From contig CAUYUA010000066.1 of assembly GCA_963575675.1 (NCBI GenBank), forward strand, positions 1 to 64,000: a stretch of 64,000 nt of DNA. The letters run 5' to 3'. The first letter of the stretch is position 1. Every line of letters starts with the position of its first letter. This DNA comes from CAUYUA01 sp963575675. GTDB lineage: Bacteria; Pseudomonadota; Alphaproteobacteria; Azospirillales; Azospirillaceae. This document shows, piece after piece, positions 29,578-39,182 of this stretch. The position numbers and the translations under genes are program-made. The notes below the pieces were generated by a model. It saw nothing but the letters and a program-made list of their open reading frames with translations, ran no database searches and was not told the DNA's origin.

Positions 29578-32500
29578 ATGGTCGTGAGCATATGCGAAAA
29601 CGTCGATTTGGAAGCAAAAACCGAATTAGAGACCACTAAATCCGCGCAAACCCTTCGCATCGAAGCAACGATAACATCGCGCTTAAACCTCGCCTTTCAT
29701 CAAAACGCCGCGCCCGTGTTGCGCGAATTGACGCTCATCAACGACGGCGCCGCCCCGTTCCACAACATCGAGCTGATGTTGGATTCTGAGCCGGAGTTTT
29801 TAGTTCGCAGAATTTGGCGCATCGACGCCATCGGCCCTCAACAACGTGTTCCTATTTTGAAACTTGATGTTGGGCTCAAAGGCGCAATGCTTGGTCGCTT
29901 GACGGAAGCCGAAACTGCAACGGCGATCTTTACCGCCGTCACGTCCCACAACAAAACAGACGACGACAAAACAGAGTTGGCTCGTCTCGTTTTGCCGATT
30001 GAATTGTTGGCGCGCAACCAATGGGGCGGCCTCGGCCATATGCCGGAGATGATCGCCGCCTTTATTCAACCTAACGAACCGGCCATCGAGCGCTTATTGA
30101 AAAAAGTCGCCGAAGTGCTGCGTGAGAACGATAAAAGCCCAGCTCTCGACGGCTATACGGGAAACCCTCGGCGCGTCTGGGATCTGACTTCGGCGGTGTG
30201 GAGCGCCCTCGGCGCGCGCGGATTGGACTACGTTTTGCCGCCTCCCAGCTTTGAGCGCGCCGGGCAGAAAGTGCGCAGCCCCTCTCAAATCATAGAGAGC
30301 GGCATCGCGACCTGTCTGGATCTGACGCTGTTGTTCTGCGCAATCTTGGAGCATTGCGGCCTCAATCCACTGGTCGTTTGCACCAAAGGACATGCTTTGG
30401 CCGGCGTCTGGTTGGCGCAAGAGGCGTTCTCGTCGCCGGTGATCGATGACGTCGCCACGCTGCGCAAGCGGATCAAATTGAAAGAATTGGCGCTTTTCGA
30501 AACGACGTTCGTCACTCACCGTCCGTGTCCGAGCTTTACTCAGGCGACGGAACAGGGCGCCCGACAGATTAGCGAGTCCGGAGAACACAAATTCGAGTTG
30601 GCGGTGGATGTGCGTCGCGCCCGCATGCAACGCATTCGACCGTTGGCCGCCGCCGAAGCCGTTTCCGCTTGCGTTTCCGAAGTGGAAACCGATGTTTCCC
30701 AGCCTATCGAACCTACGTTCAGCGAGGCGCCCTCCGACCTTCCCGACGAAATTATCTCACTTGAGACAAAGCCCGAGCCGTCGACGCCGAAAGGGCGACA
30801 AGAGCGTTGGCAACGTAAATTATTAGACCTCTCGTTGCGGAACGCGCTTTTGAATTTCCGCGTCGGGAAACGCGCCATTGCCTTTGACGCGCCGGATCCG
30901 GGAACATTGGAAGACATCTTGGCCAGTGGGAAAACGCTGCGAATACAGCCGCGTCCGAAATTGATGGAAAACGACGACCCACGCAGCCTCGCCATTCACG
31001 AAGATCGTTTTCACGAAGACTTGCGGCGCGAACATGCGCGCGACGCGCTGATGCGGTCTGAAGTCTTGGCGGACCTTTCTCCCCAAGAATTGGATGAACG
31101 CCTCACCGAGCTATATCGAATGACGCGCGCGGCTCTGCAAGAGGGGGGCGCCAATACGCTGTTTTTGGCGTTTGGATTTCTATCATGGACCCGCGACGCC
31201 AAAGACTCCAAGAATTGCCGTGCGCCGTTGATCTTGATTCCCGTCACGTTGCAACGAAAAAGCGTGCGTTCGGGATTTAGCTTCACTTTGCACGACGACG
31301 AACCGCGTTTCAATCTCACGCTGTTGGAGATGTTGCGACAAGATTTCCGATTGACGATTCCGACCGTCGAGGGCGCTTTGCCGCGCGACGACAGCGGTCT
31401 GGACATTGCCGGAATTTGGAAAACGGTCGGACGAGCGGTGAAGGACATCGCCGGATGGGAAGTGGTGGAAGACGTGGTCCTCGCCACGTTCTCTTTCGCC
31501 AAACATTTGATGTGGAAAGATTTGGTCGATCGCGCCGACCAGCTCAAGAAAAACCGAGTGGTGCGGCATTTGTTGGAAACGCCGCGCGATCCCTATAACG
31601 GCGACGCCTCCGGCGGAGGCGGCGCTTTCCCTAATCCGCGTTCGCTCGACGCCACATATGGACCCGATCATATTTTTTGTCCGTTGCCGGCGGATTCCTC
31701 GCAGCTTTCGGCGGTGACGGCGGCGGCGGCCGGTAAAGATTTCGTTCTGATCGGCCCTCCAGGCACAGGCAAGAGCCAAACCATCGCCAATCTGATTGCT
31801 CAATGCTTGGCTGAACGAAAGACCGTGCTGTTCGTGTCGGAAAAGATTGCGGCGTTGGACGTGGTCTATCGGCGATTGCGCGAGGTTGGGCTCGGCGAGT
31901 TCTGTCTAGAGTTGCACTCCAACAAAGCGCGCAAACTCGACGTGCTCGGCCAGCTTCAGAAATCATGGAGCGCCAAAGGCGTCGGCGATGCCGCCGCTTG
32001 GCGTCGAGAAGCGCAACGCTTGAAAACAGTGCGGGATCGCTTGAATGATTTCGTTCGTCGTCAACACTCTAGGCATCGCAATGGATTGAGCGCTTTCGCC
32101 GCCGTTGGTCGAGTGGTGGCCGGACAAAACCTACCATGGTTGGGACTATCATGGCCGTCGCCCGATATCCACGATGAAGAGGCGCTCGACGAACTGCGTG
32201 AATTGGTGGATGGTCTTGCTTTGTCGGCGCGCGCAATCGGTTTCGTCGGCCAAAGCGGGGGTGAAAATCCACTTGCCCTGATTGCTCGCGACAATTGGTC
32301 GCCGAATTGGCAGAACGACATGATCAAAGCGACGCGCGCTTTGGTCGTCGTCGCCGACGCTCTGGAAGCCGGGGCAAATGCTTTTCAACACGCTCTGAGG
32401 TTGCCCGAGCCGCCGCTTAACAGCAGAGGCCGCAAGACCTCTGCGGATTTAGCCCGCGTTTTGTATTTCGCCGCCGGTCGCGATCGGCGTTTCCTTCTGC

Positions 32501-35500
32501 GCTCGGATGTTCTCGCCATCGTCGGTCGGCTTCGTGAAGGGCTTGACCTTCTGGAGCAGCGACAGGTTTTGGTTGCGCAGATATCTCCTCCTCTCGCCGA
32601 GACGGTGATCGATGGCTTGCGACGCGGCCTGAAACTGCTTCTCCGACGTCGGGAAATAACCGAACACATCGCAATTCCCCTTACGTTCGACGCCGACGAA
32701 GTCGATCCGCCGATTTGGGAGCAAACGCGGCGCGACGCTGCGCAGGCATTGATTGCCGCCGCTGAAGAAATGAAGAAAAAAGCGATTAATTTTCAAAATC
32801 TTCTTGGATTTCCAGAACAGCGCTTCGATCATGGCGCGCGCGATGGGTTGGCGAGATTAGCGCGTGTTCTTCCTCGCGCGGTCGGACGTGATTGGCGTTT
32901 GGTCCTTCATCCATCCGCCGAAAAAATCTTTGAAATAATACGTCGGGGCATAGCGCTTCTAGAACGTCGCCGCGCTTTGATTGAACAATTGCCGTCTCCC
33001 TTCACGGAAGAAGAAGCGCGCGCTTTTCGGCGCGGTTTGGAGTTTCTGGCGGCGTACAAACAAACCATGGAAAGTCTCTCTACGCCTTATTACGGCACGG
33101 TCACGATCGAGATCGATGCGGTTCGTTTAAAAGACGATTGGATTAAAGCCAAGCAATCGTGGGGGCCGTTACGCACATCTCGCCTCAAGAAGGTGGAAAA
33201 AACATTGACGGCCTGCATCATCGGCAATTGCGCTCCCGATGTTGAGTCCGATCTAAAACAGCTCATCGTGTTACAGAACCTCGAAAAAAAGGGCATCGAT
33301 CCTCTCACGCCGATCTTAAGCAAGATTTGCGTCGCGTGGACGGGAGCGAGCACCAATCCGGATCATGCGCAAGCGGTGTTGGCCTTTCAAACGGCGCTGA
33401 CGGCGGCTTTGTCGGCTCAATCTCCGACGCCTCAATCTTCGCGCGAAAGCGAGCGCCTATCTGCAATTGCAGATGGTCGGTATGGAGAGTCTTTTGCCGC
33501 TGATTGCCAACGTCTGCTTGAATTGCAAAAATTGAACGAAGGCATTCGCGCTTTATCCGATCTAAGCACGCTCACAAACGGCCTTTGGGCCGGCGCGCAG
33601 TCGAGCATCGAGGATTTGAACGCCGCGTTTTCATTTCGACAAGAATTAACGGCGGCTCTCTCTTTCTTAACCACGACATCCGAGCCGTCTGCGGCGTTTC
33701 GGGCGTCATTGGTCCGTCTATTGAACAACGACGGCAGTCTGTTGAAAAACGGAACGCCGATCTCTGAAGCCGGAGAAGATTATCTCGTCGCTTTGGCGCG
33801 CTTCAACGCAACACTCAATACATTTGCGATTATTTCCGGTCTTTTGACGTCCGATCTCGAACAGAGCGTGCTCGTCGACCTGGAGCGCTACGCTGAAATT
33901 CGCGCCTTGGATGAAAGCATTAATGCGTTGACTCCATTCGTGATGGAGATCGGCCCGGCGTGGGCGGGATCAACCGGAAACCCGAACCATGCGCAAGCGG
34001 TTCTTGCGTTTCAAACGGCGCGCGCGGCGGCCATTGTTGCGGCCCCATGGAGTGAGGCGGAAACAACCGCCGTCGCCGAAGGGCGATGCGGCGAGGTTTT
34101 GGCCGCCGACTATCGACGTTTGCTTGATTTGCGGCAATTGGATGAAGGCATCTCCTCCCTGAACAATCTAACAGCTCTTACCGACGGTCTGTGGAGTCGC
34201 TTGAAAACAAACCGCGAGGAAGTCGAAGCAATTTTTGTCTTGCAGAGCGCCTTGTCGGCTTTCATCGTTGTCGCCGCCGAGACGCCGGAACAATTAACGG
34301 CTATCAAGAGCGCATTGGAGTCGTTTTTGGGCGATGGCAACGCTCTTTTGGAAAAAGGAAGAACGATCGACAAAATCTGTGATTCTTATGTTGTCGCGAC
34401 GGAGGCGTATGAAGAGGCCTTGCGCCCCTTCTCTGAACTTACGCACGGATCGACGCAGGACATCGAGAGGATTGCAGACGAACATCCGAAAATCACCGCC
34501 TCCGCGTGTCGTGGTCTTTTAGCGCGCGAACATAGAATAAAACCATGGTGCGCTTGGGTCAGAGCGCGTGGCGAAGCTCAGAAGAAAGGCTTGGGGCCTT
34601 TGATTGCGGCGCTGGAGCGTGGAGAGGCGACGGCTGACATATTGCGTCAGGCGTTTGAAACGGATTATTGTCGATGGTGGTTGAATGCAACGGTTGAAAA
34701 CGACGAAGTGTTGCGTCTTTTTTCTTCGACCGAGCACGAAAAACGCATCGCTGATTTCCGAACTCTTGACGATCAATTCACGGACTTGACGCGAAGTTAT
34801 GTTCGCGCCGGATTGTGCGGAGCATTGCCGGATCAAAATGACGTCGAAAGGAACTCTGAGTGGGGCGTGTTGCGTCACGAAATGCAAAAGAAAAAACGGC
34901 ATATGCCGTTACGGGATTTGATGGGGCGATTGCCGACCGCCATTTCCAAACTGACGCCCTGTCTTTTAATGAGTCCGCTTTCGATCGCGCAGTTTCTGGC
35001 CCCGAAGGCCGCGTTGTTCGACGTGGTGGTGTTCGACGAAGCGTCGCAAATTCCGGTGTGGGACGCTATAGGCGCAATTGCGCGCGGCCGACAAGTCATT
35101 ATGGTCGGCGACACCAAACAACTTCCGCCAACCTCCTTCTTCGAACGCGCTGAAAACGACGACGCGGATGATGTTGAGGACGACAGCGACTTGGAAAGTA
35201 TTCTCGACGAATGCTTAGGCGCAGGATTGCCGACGCTCAAATTGTCATGGCACTATCGCAGCCGTCACGAAAGTCTGATCGCATTCTCCAACAGCCGCTA
35301 TTATAACGGCGAACTGGTCACTTTTCCATCGCCGGTGACGGAAGATCGCGGGGTTCGTTTTCACCTCGTCCCCAACGGCGTTTACGAGAAAGGCGGCGCG
35401 CGTCACAACAAACCCGAAGCGCGCGCATTGGTTGCGGACATCGTGGCGCGACTAAAGGATCCTGAGTTCTGCGCTTTAAAACGAACAATTGGCGTTGTGA

Positions 35501-36951
35501 CCTTCAATTCCGAGCAACAACGCTTGATTGAAGACTTGCTGGACGATGAACGGCGTAAATATCCGGAAATCGAGCCCTTCTTCACAGAAGAGGCCTTGGA
35601 GCCGGTGTTCGTCAAAAGCTTGGAGAGCGTTCAAGGCGATGAACGAGACATCATGTATTTCTCGTTGGTCTATGGTCCCGATTTGAGCGGCGTCGTGTCG
35701 ATGAACTTCGGGCCTATGAACAGAAACGGCGGCGAGCGTCGTTTAAACGTCGCGATTACGCGCGCACGCAGCGAGCTTCGAGTTTTCTCAAGCTTACGTC
35801 CGGAACAGTTCGATCTTGCGCGCACCTCAGCGAAAGGCGTGCGTGATCTTAAACACTTCTTGGAGTTCGCCGAACGTGGGCCACGCGCTTTGGCTGAACA
35901 AGACTGGGGAAGCGTCGGCGATTACGACAGCGTGTTTGAGGAGGCGGTTGCTACGGCTTTGGCGCGAAAAGGTTGGCAAACGCATTCTCAGGTTGGAGTT
36001 TCCAAGTTTCGAATCGACTTGGGCGTTGTCAACCCGGATACTCCCGGACGATACTTGGCCGCTATTGAGTGTGACGGCGCGACCTACCATAGATCGGCCA
36101 CCGCCCGAGACCGCGATAAATTGCGCGAGCAGGTTCTACGCGGCTTAGGATGGGACGTCGTGCGGATTTGGTCAACCGATTGGTGGATTGATTCTGAGGG
36201 CGCTCTGAGCAAGGTCGACGCGCGTCTGACCGCTTTGTTGACGCAAGATCGCGCTCAACGCGCCGAAAGAGAAGAACGGAGACGTAAAGAAGAATCCACA
36301 AAAGAGAGCGTGGAAACAAAAAGCGTCATAGAAAAAACAGACGAGCCGCTCGCCAAGAGGATTCCTTCCGCCGATGATCTCTTTCAAGGCGGCGATCTTA
36401 TGATGTCAAGATCGGTTCCGACGATCCAAACGCTTTCAGTCGCTACGTTTCGCGAGGCAAATCCACGCGAGGCGATCGAAATCGCTCCCAATCCGGAGGC
36501 GTTTTTTGATCGCACATACGACGCTCGCCTTCTAGCGATGATCGATCACGTCGTGACGGTTGAGGGACCGGTGCATGAAGATGTTCTGGCGCGACGCATC
36601 TCGCGCGCGCATGGCTGGGCGCGCACCGGAGGACGCATTCGCGATCGCATATTGTCGCTTGCGCTCAGACGCTTTCCGACGACGGAAGAAAATATCGGTT
36701 TGTTTTTGTGGCCAGCCGGTGTTGATACGGCGATATACTCGGCGTTTCGTCGCGCATCCGGTGATGAGGCGCGTCCAATTGACGAAATTGCGATGCCTGA
36801 GTTGATCGCTCTTGCGCGGGAGGTTTGCGCGTCTGGTTTGACCGGCGAGACGGCGATTTCAGCCATGGCGCGTGAGGCCGGTCTCTCGAAGCTTCGCGCC
36901 ACCGGTCGCAGCCGACTTGAGCACGCTTACACCGTTTTCACGAAAATTTGA
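29578..36951 (+). CDS. Giant DUF4011/SF1 helicase/Vsr-like nuclease/DUF3320 protein, candidate defence gene
   Basis: This 2457-residue multidomain protein begins with a beta-sandwich-like region (about 30-150). A transglutaminase-like fold follows, with Cys246 ('IATCLDLTLLF') and His272 ('KGHALAGVW'). A DUF4011 segment starts near 405 ('ERWQRKLLDLSLRNALLNF'). Helicase Walker A is 'GPPGTGKSQT' at 726 and motif II is 'VVFDEASQIP' near 1820; about 1,000 mainly helical residues lie between them. Further SF1 motifs are 'GDTKQLPPTSFF', 'WHYRSRHESLIAFSN', 'ESVQGDERDIMYFSL' and 'NVAITRARSEL'. A Vsr/DUF559-like nuclease occupies about 2115-2205 ('RIDLGVV', 'AAIECDGATYH'), and DUF3320 about 2309-2365. 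Such proteins are often found in bacterial defence islands, but no activity is proven here. ATG 29578 or the GTG at 29584 may be the start. It is flanked by Rpn paralogues and repeats. Confidence 0.9.
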   Translation: MVVSICENVDLEAKTELETTKSAQTLRIEATITSRLNLAFHQNAAPVLRELTLINDGAAPFHNIELMLDSEPEFLVRRIWRIDAIGPQQRVPILKLDVGLKGAMLGRLTEAETATAIFTAVTSHNKTDDDKTELARLVLPIELLARNQWGGLGHMPEMIAAFIQPNEPAIERLLKKVAEVLRENDKSPALDGYTGNPRRVWDLTSAVWSALGARGLDYVLPPPSFERAGQKVRSPSQIIESGIATCLDLTLLFCAILEHCGLNPLVVCTKGHALAGVWLAQEAFSSPVIDDVATLRKRIKLKELALFETTFVTHRPCPSFTQATEQGARQISESGEHKFELAVDVRRARMQRIRPLAAAEAVSACVSEVETDVSQPIEPTFSEAPSDLPDEIISLETKPEPSTPKGRQERWQRKLLDLSLRNALLNFRVGKRAIAFDAPDPGTLEDILASGKTLRIQPRPKLMENDDPRSLAIHEDRFHEDLRREHARDALMRSEVLADLSPQELDERLTELYRMTRAALQEGGANTLFLAFGFLSWTRDAKDSKNCRAPLILIPVTLQRKSVRSGFSFTLHDDEPRFNLTLLEMLRQDFRLTIPTVEGALPRDDSGLDIAGIWKTVGRAVKDIAGWEVVEDVVLATFSFAKHLMWKDLVDRADQLKKNRVVRHLLETPRDPYNGDASGGGGAFPNPRSLDATYGPDHIFCPLPADSSQLSAVTAAAAGKDFVLIGPPGTGKSQTIANLIAQCLAERKTVLFVSEKIAALDVVYRRLREVGLGEFCLELHSNKARKLDVLGQLQKSWSAKGVGDAAAWRREAQRLKTVRDRLNDFVRRQHSRHRNGLSAFAAVGRVVAGQNLPWLGLSWPSPDIHDEEALDELRELVDGLALSARAIGFVGQSGGENPLALIARDNWSPNWQNDMIKATRALVVVADALEAGANAFQHALRLPEPPLNSRGRKTSADLARVLYFAAGRDRRFLLRSDVLAIVGRLREGLDLLEQRQVLVAQISPPLAETVIDGLRRGLKLLLRRREITEHIAIPLTFDADEVDPPIWEQTRRDAAQALIAAAEEMKKKAINFQNLLGFPEQRFDHGARDGLARLARVLPRAVGRDWRLVLHPSAEKIFEIIRRGIALLERRRALIEQLPSPFTEEEARAFRRGLEFLAAYKQTMESLSTPYYGTVTIEIDAVRLKDDWIKAKQSWGPLRTSRLKKVEKTLTACIIGNCAPDVESDLKQLIVLQNLEKKGIDPLTPILSKICVAWTGASTNPDHAQAVLAFQTALTAALSAQSPTPQSSRESERLSAIADGRYGESFAADCQRLLELQKLNEGIRALSDLSTLTNGLWAGAQSSIEDLNAAFSFRQELTAALSFLTTTSEPSAAFRASLVRLLNNDGSLLKNGTPISEAGEDYLVALARFNATLNTFAIISGLLTSDLEQSVLVDLERYAEIRALDESINALTPFVMEIGPAWAGSTGNPNHAQAVLAFQTARAAAIVAAPWSEAETTAVAEGRCGEVLAADYRRLLDLRQLDEGISSLNNLTALTDGLWSRLKTNREEVEAIFVLQSALSAFIVVAAETPEQLTAIKSALESFLGDGNALLEKGRTIDKICDSYVVATEAYEEALRPFSELTHGSTQDIERIADEHPKITASACRGLLAREHRIKPWCAWVRARGEAQKKGLGPLIAALERGEATADILRQAFETDYCRWWLNATVENDEVLRLFSSTEHEKRIADFRTLDDQFTDLTRSYVRAGLCGALPDQNDVERNSEWGVLRHEMQKKKRHMPLRDLMGRLPTAISKLTPCLLMSPLSIAQFLAPKAALFDVVVFDEASQIPVWDAIGAIARGRQVIMVGDTKQLPPTSFFERAENDDADDVEDDSDLESILDECLGAGLPTLKLSWHYRSRHESLIAFSNSRYYNGELVTFPSPVTEDRGVRFHLVPNGVYEKGGARHNKPEARALVADIVARLKDPEFCALKRTIGVVTFNSEQQRLIEDLLDDERRKYPEIEPFFTEEALEPVFVKSLESVQGDERDIMYFSLVYGPDLSGVVSMNFGPMNRNGGERRLNVAITRARSELRVFSSLRPEQFDLARTSAKGVRDLKHFLEFAERGPRALAEQDWGSVGDYDSVFEEAVATALARKGWQTHSQVGVSKFRIDLGVVNPDTPGRYLAAIECDGATYHRSATARDRDKLREQVLRGLGWDVVRIWSTDWWIDSEGALSKVDARLTALLTQDRAQRAEREERRRKEESTKESVETKSVIEKTDEPLAKRIPSADDLFQGGDLMMSRSVPTIQTLSVATFREANPREAIEIAPNPEAFFDRTYDARLLAMIDHVVTVEGPVHEDVLARRISRAHGWARTGGRIRDRILSLALRRFPTTEENIGLFLWPAGVDTAIYSAFRRASGDEARPIDEIAMPELIALAREVCASGLTGETAISAMAREAGLSKLRATGRSRLEHAYTVFTKI
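33319..34566 (+). repeat. Internal duplication of about 208 residues in the helicase insertion
   Basis: Residues near 1248 ('VAWTGASTNPDHAQAVLAFQ') recur near 1456 ('PAWAGSTGNPNHAQAVLAFQ'). 'LNEGIRALSDLSTLTNGLW' likewise recurs as 'LDEGISSLNNLTALTDGLW'. The DNA word atgcgcaagcgg is found at 33365 and 33989, an offset of 624 bp. The second unit runs to about 34566. Confidence 0.75.
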
Positions 36952-36990
36952 GTTGCATTGCCTATGCTCTTGGGTCTTGCATAACATAAA

Positions 36991-37080
36991 GAGAGCCGGG
37001 GACTGAGTTTTGGGTCGTGGGAATTATAAGGAGGGGGGAAGCGAAAGCCTCTCCCTTATTTGTGAAGCGATCTTCTCTTG
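36991..37080. repeat. Family 1 extragenic palindrome, extended form, partly decayed
   Basis: It has the same order as at 29173: 'gagccggggactgag', 'attataaggaggggggaagcg', 'aaagcctctcccttatt', 'tgtgaagcgatcttct'. It lies 40 bp after the helicase stop codon and may help end its transcript. The remaining gap to 37253 shows no gene. Confidence 0.7.
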
Positions 37081-37253
37081 ATGGCTGGTCTGCACGAATA
37101 AACGATTTCAGGGGAGGAGCGATTCGTGAATGGGCCACGAATTAGAGTAAACATGTTCATCTAATGTAAAACTTGTTCTTTCTGGCGGATATGGGCTAAA
37201 CTTCAGGAAGAGAATTTTATGTTTTTCCGTAGTTTCTTTTCAGTGAAAATGCG

Positions 37254-38252
37254 TTGATAACTCAACAATCCGATTCTCTTTACCATCGGCTGTTCACTCA
37301 TCCGGTTATGGTGGAGCAACTGGTGCGAGAATTTGTGCCGGAAGCTATGGCGGTCGGGCTGAATTTTGCTCGGATGGAGCTGGTTAACGCGAAGTTTCAT
37401 TCGCGAAGAGGGAGGCGTCGTGAAGGAGATGTCATTTGGCGACTGCCGACCAAGGAAGGCGTAGATATTTATTTGTATTTATTGTTTGAATTTCAATCTA
37501 CGGTCATTGAGTGGATGGCTGTTCGCACGCAGGTTTATACCGGATTATTGTGGCAACAGATCATTCAAGAAAGAAAGCTTAAACGCGGCGATAAGTTGCC
37601 GCCCGTTTTGCCGATCGTCTTATACAATGGAGATCGAAGATGGGATGCTCCGCTTGATGTTTCAAAGTTAATTTCTCTTCCTTCGAGTTCCATGCTTTGG
37701 CTTTGGCAGCCGATATCACGTTACTATTTGCTCGATGAGGGTGTGTTTCCCAAGGATGACTTGATGCGTCGCGATACTTTGGCGGCGTTGTTGTTCCGCC
37801 TGGAGCACTGTCATTATCTCGACGATCTTGTCGGATTGATCGACGAAGTGATTGGCTGGTTTCGGAACCATCCCGGTTACGATGAGCTAAAACTGTTGTT
37901 TACGGAAGTGGTGGCTCAATCCGTTCAAAACATGGACGACACAGGAGAGATTCAGCTTCCGGATGGTTTGATGGAGGTCCGTAATATGTTGGCGACGCGA
38001 ACGCATGAATGGAAAAGGCAACTGTTGGCTGAGGGTGAGGCGCGAGGAGAAGCGAGAGGAGAAGCGAGAGGGGAGGCGCGAGGTAAGGCAGAGATGCTTC
38101 TTCGACAACTTCGTCGTCGGTTTAAGTCTTTGTCTCGCCATATCGAAGATCGCGTCCAAAAAGCTTCCAGCGAACAGCTTGATGAGTGGAGTGAAGCCTT
38201 CGTTGACGCCGGTTCATTGGATGATATTTTTGGTTCAACTCAATCTCATTGA
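37254..38252 (+). CDS. Rpn-family recombination-promoting nuclease (copy 2)
   Basis: The 332-residue paralogue of 25126-26097 has the same core ('REGDVIWRLP', 'YLYLLFEFQST') and DUF4351-like tail. The charged linker is longer and different: AR/EARGE tetrapeptides repeated four times, from 12-bp units at about 38035-38085. The start is odd. Where copy 1 has ATG GCT CAA, this copy reads ATA ACT CAA, so the ancestral start codon seems lost. The nearest usable codon is the TTG at 37254, immediately before it, without a strong ribosome site. The next in-frame ATG would drop part of the N-terminus. The gene may be poorly expressed or decaying, although the rest of the frame is intact. Confidence 0.8.
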   Translation: MITQQSDSLYHRLFTHPVMVEQLVREFVPEAMAVGLNFARMELVNAKFHSRRGRRREGDVIWRLPTKEGVDIYLYLLFEFQSTVIEWMAVRTQVYTGLLWQQIIQERKLKRGDKLPPVLPIVLYNGDRRWDAPLDVSKLISLPSSSMLWLWQPISRYYLLDEGVFPKDDLMRRDTLAALLFRLEHCHYLDDLVGLIDEVIGWFRNHPGYDELKLLFTEVVAQSVQNMDDTGEIQLPDGLMEVRNMLATRTHEWKRQLLAEGEARGEARGEARGEARGKAEMLLRQLRRRFKSLSRHIEDRVQKASSEQLDEWSEAFVDAGSLDDIFGSTQSH

Positions 38253-38807
38253 AAACTGGAGCGCGAAGCTTTGTCCAAGCGCACATAAAGAATGTGACGC
38301 TTGCGAGGATGGTTAACAACTTTCAGGTTTTTTTTGAACCTCGGAAGGAATGCGCGCCGGAGCTTTCAAGACATTCCAACCGGATGTTTTGCTTTCTCCG
38401 CGAGGGTTTCACTGTGATTGCGAAGCCGTCGAGTCTCGGTTTCAAAAAAATCTTTCGCATCAGCAAAGCGCGTAATTTATTTCGAAGACATGATCTCTCT
38501 GATTCCATTGGGCAAGCCGCAACAAGGGGCGGCGTTGCAACGGCTTTGCGAATATCTTCGCGCCAATGGTTTTTGGTTTGTCGGGCAACGCCGATGCTCT
38601 GTTGGAATGGGTTTGCCTTTGCGTCAGAGGATGATGTCCGTATTTCCTCGGAAATAGTTTGCATTTCATGTGCTGGAACTGAAATAAACATGCGTCGGGA
38701 ACGATCAAACATTCTTCGCGACTCAAGGCGCAACGCGAAGACAAGTCTTGACGAACCCTAGAAGACAACGGTATAAGCGGCTCAACATCGGAATTGGGGC
38801 TTCCTTC
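38253..38807. other. Gap of about 550 bp without a recognisable gene
   Basis: Open frames of up to 170 codons exist (38249-38761 on plus, 38323-38733 on minus), but none resembles a known family or has a convincing start. The composition is gene-like, so a decayed gene is possible. The 3' end must hold the rpsT promoter. Confidence 0.4.
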
Positions 38808-38822
38808 CGGAAGGGATAACTC

Positions 38823-39083
38823 GTGGCAAATCATAAGTCCGCAGAAAAACGTATTCGTCAAACCGAGCGCCGCACGGAAGTTAACCGCGCGCGTGTGAGC
38901 CGGATTCGCTCCTTTGTGAAAAAGGTCGAACTCGCCATTCAGTCCGGCGATAAAGTCGCCGCTGCGGCCGCGTTTAAAGAGGCTCAGCCTGAAATGCAGC
39001 GCGGCGTGACAAAGGGCGTGTTGCATCTTAATACGGTTTCCCGGAAACTGTCGCGTTTGTCGGCCCGCATTAACTCCCTTTAA
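38823..39083 (+). CDS. rpsT: Ribosomal protein S20
   Basis: S20 binds 16S rRNA in the body of the 30S subunit. The 86-residue product has the typical start 'ANHKSAEKRIRQTERR', a long basic helix and 'TKGVLHLNTVSRKLSRL'. The start codon is GTG (38823) with GGAAGGG at 38808-38814, a strong ribosome site. S20 genes often use a rare start in autoregulation, and GTG here would fit that. The gene is monocistronic, ending at a family 1 hairpin terminator 47 bp downstream. The dnaA gene that follows rpsT in many alphaproteobacteria is absent. Confidence 0.97.
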   Translation: MANHKSAEKRIRQTERRTEVNRARVSRIRSFVKKVELAIQSGDKVAAAAAFKEAQPEMQRGVTKGVLHLNTVSRKLSRLSARINSL

Positions 39084-39130
39084 AACAGACGTTCCCTGCT
39101 TGCTGTTTTTAAAGGTTTGCTTGGAAAGTT

Positions 39131-39175
39131 AAACGGGTCCAGGGACGCAGTTCCTGGACCCGTTTGATTTTTAAG
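39131..39175 (+). terminator. rpsT terminator, short copy of family 1 palindrome
   Basis: The stem aaacgggtccaggga / tcctggacccgttt closes on a short loop and is followed by 'gattttt'. It sits between convergent rpsT and the K+ channel gene, which ends at 39183, so it can serve both strands. Confidence 0.75.
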
Positions 39176-39182
39176 AATCTTC

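Noticed and set aside
38249..38761. 170-codon frame upstream of rpsT
   Set aside because: It overlaps the end of the Rpn gene, has no recognisable motif and competes with equally long minus-strand frames; left as unassigned sequence.
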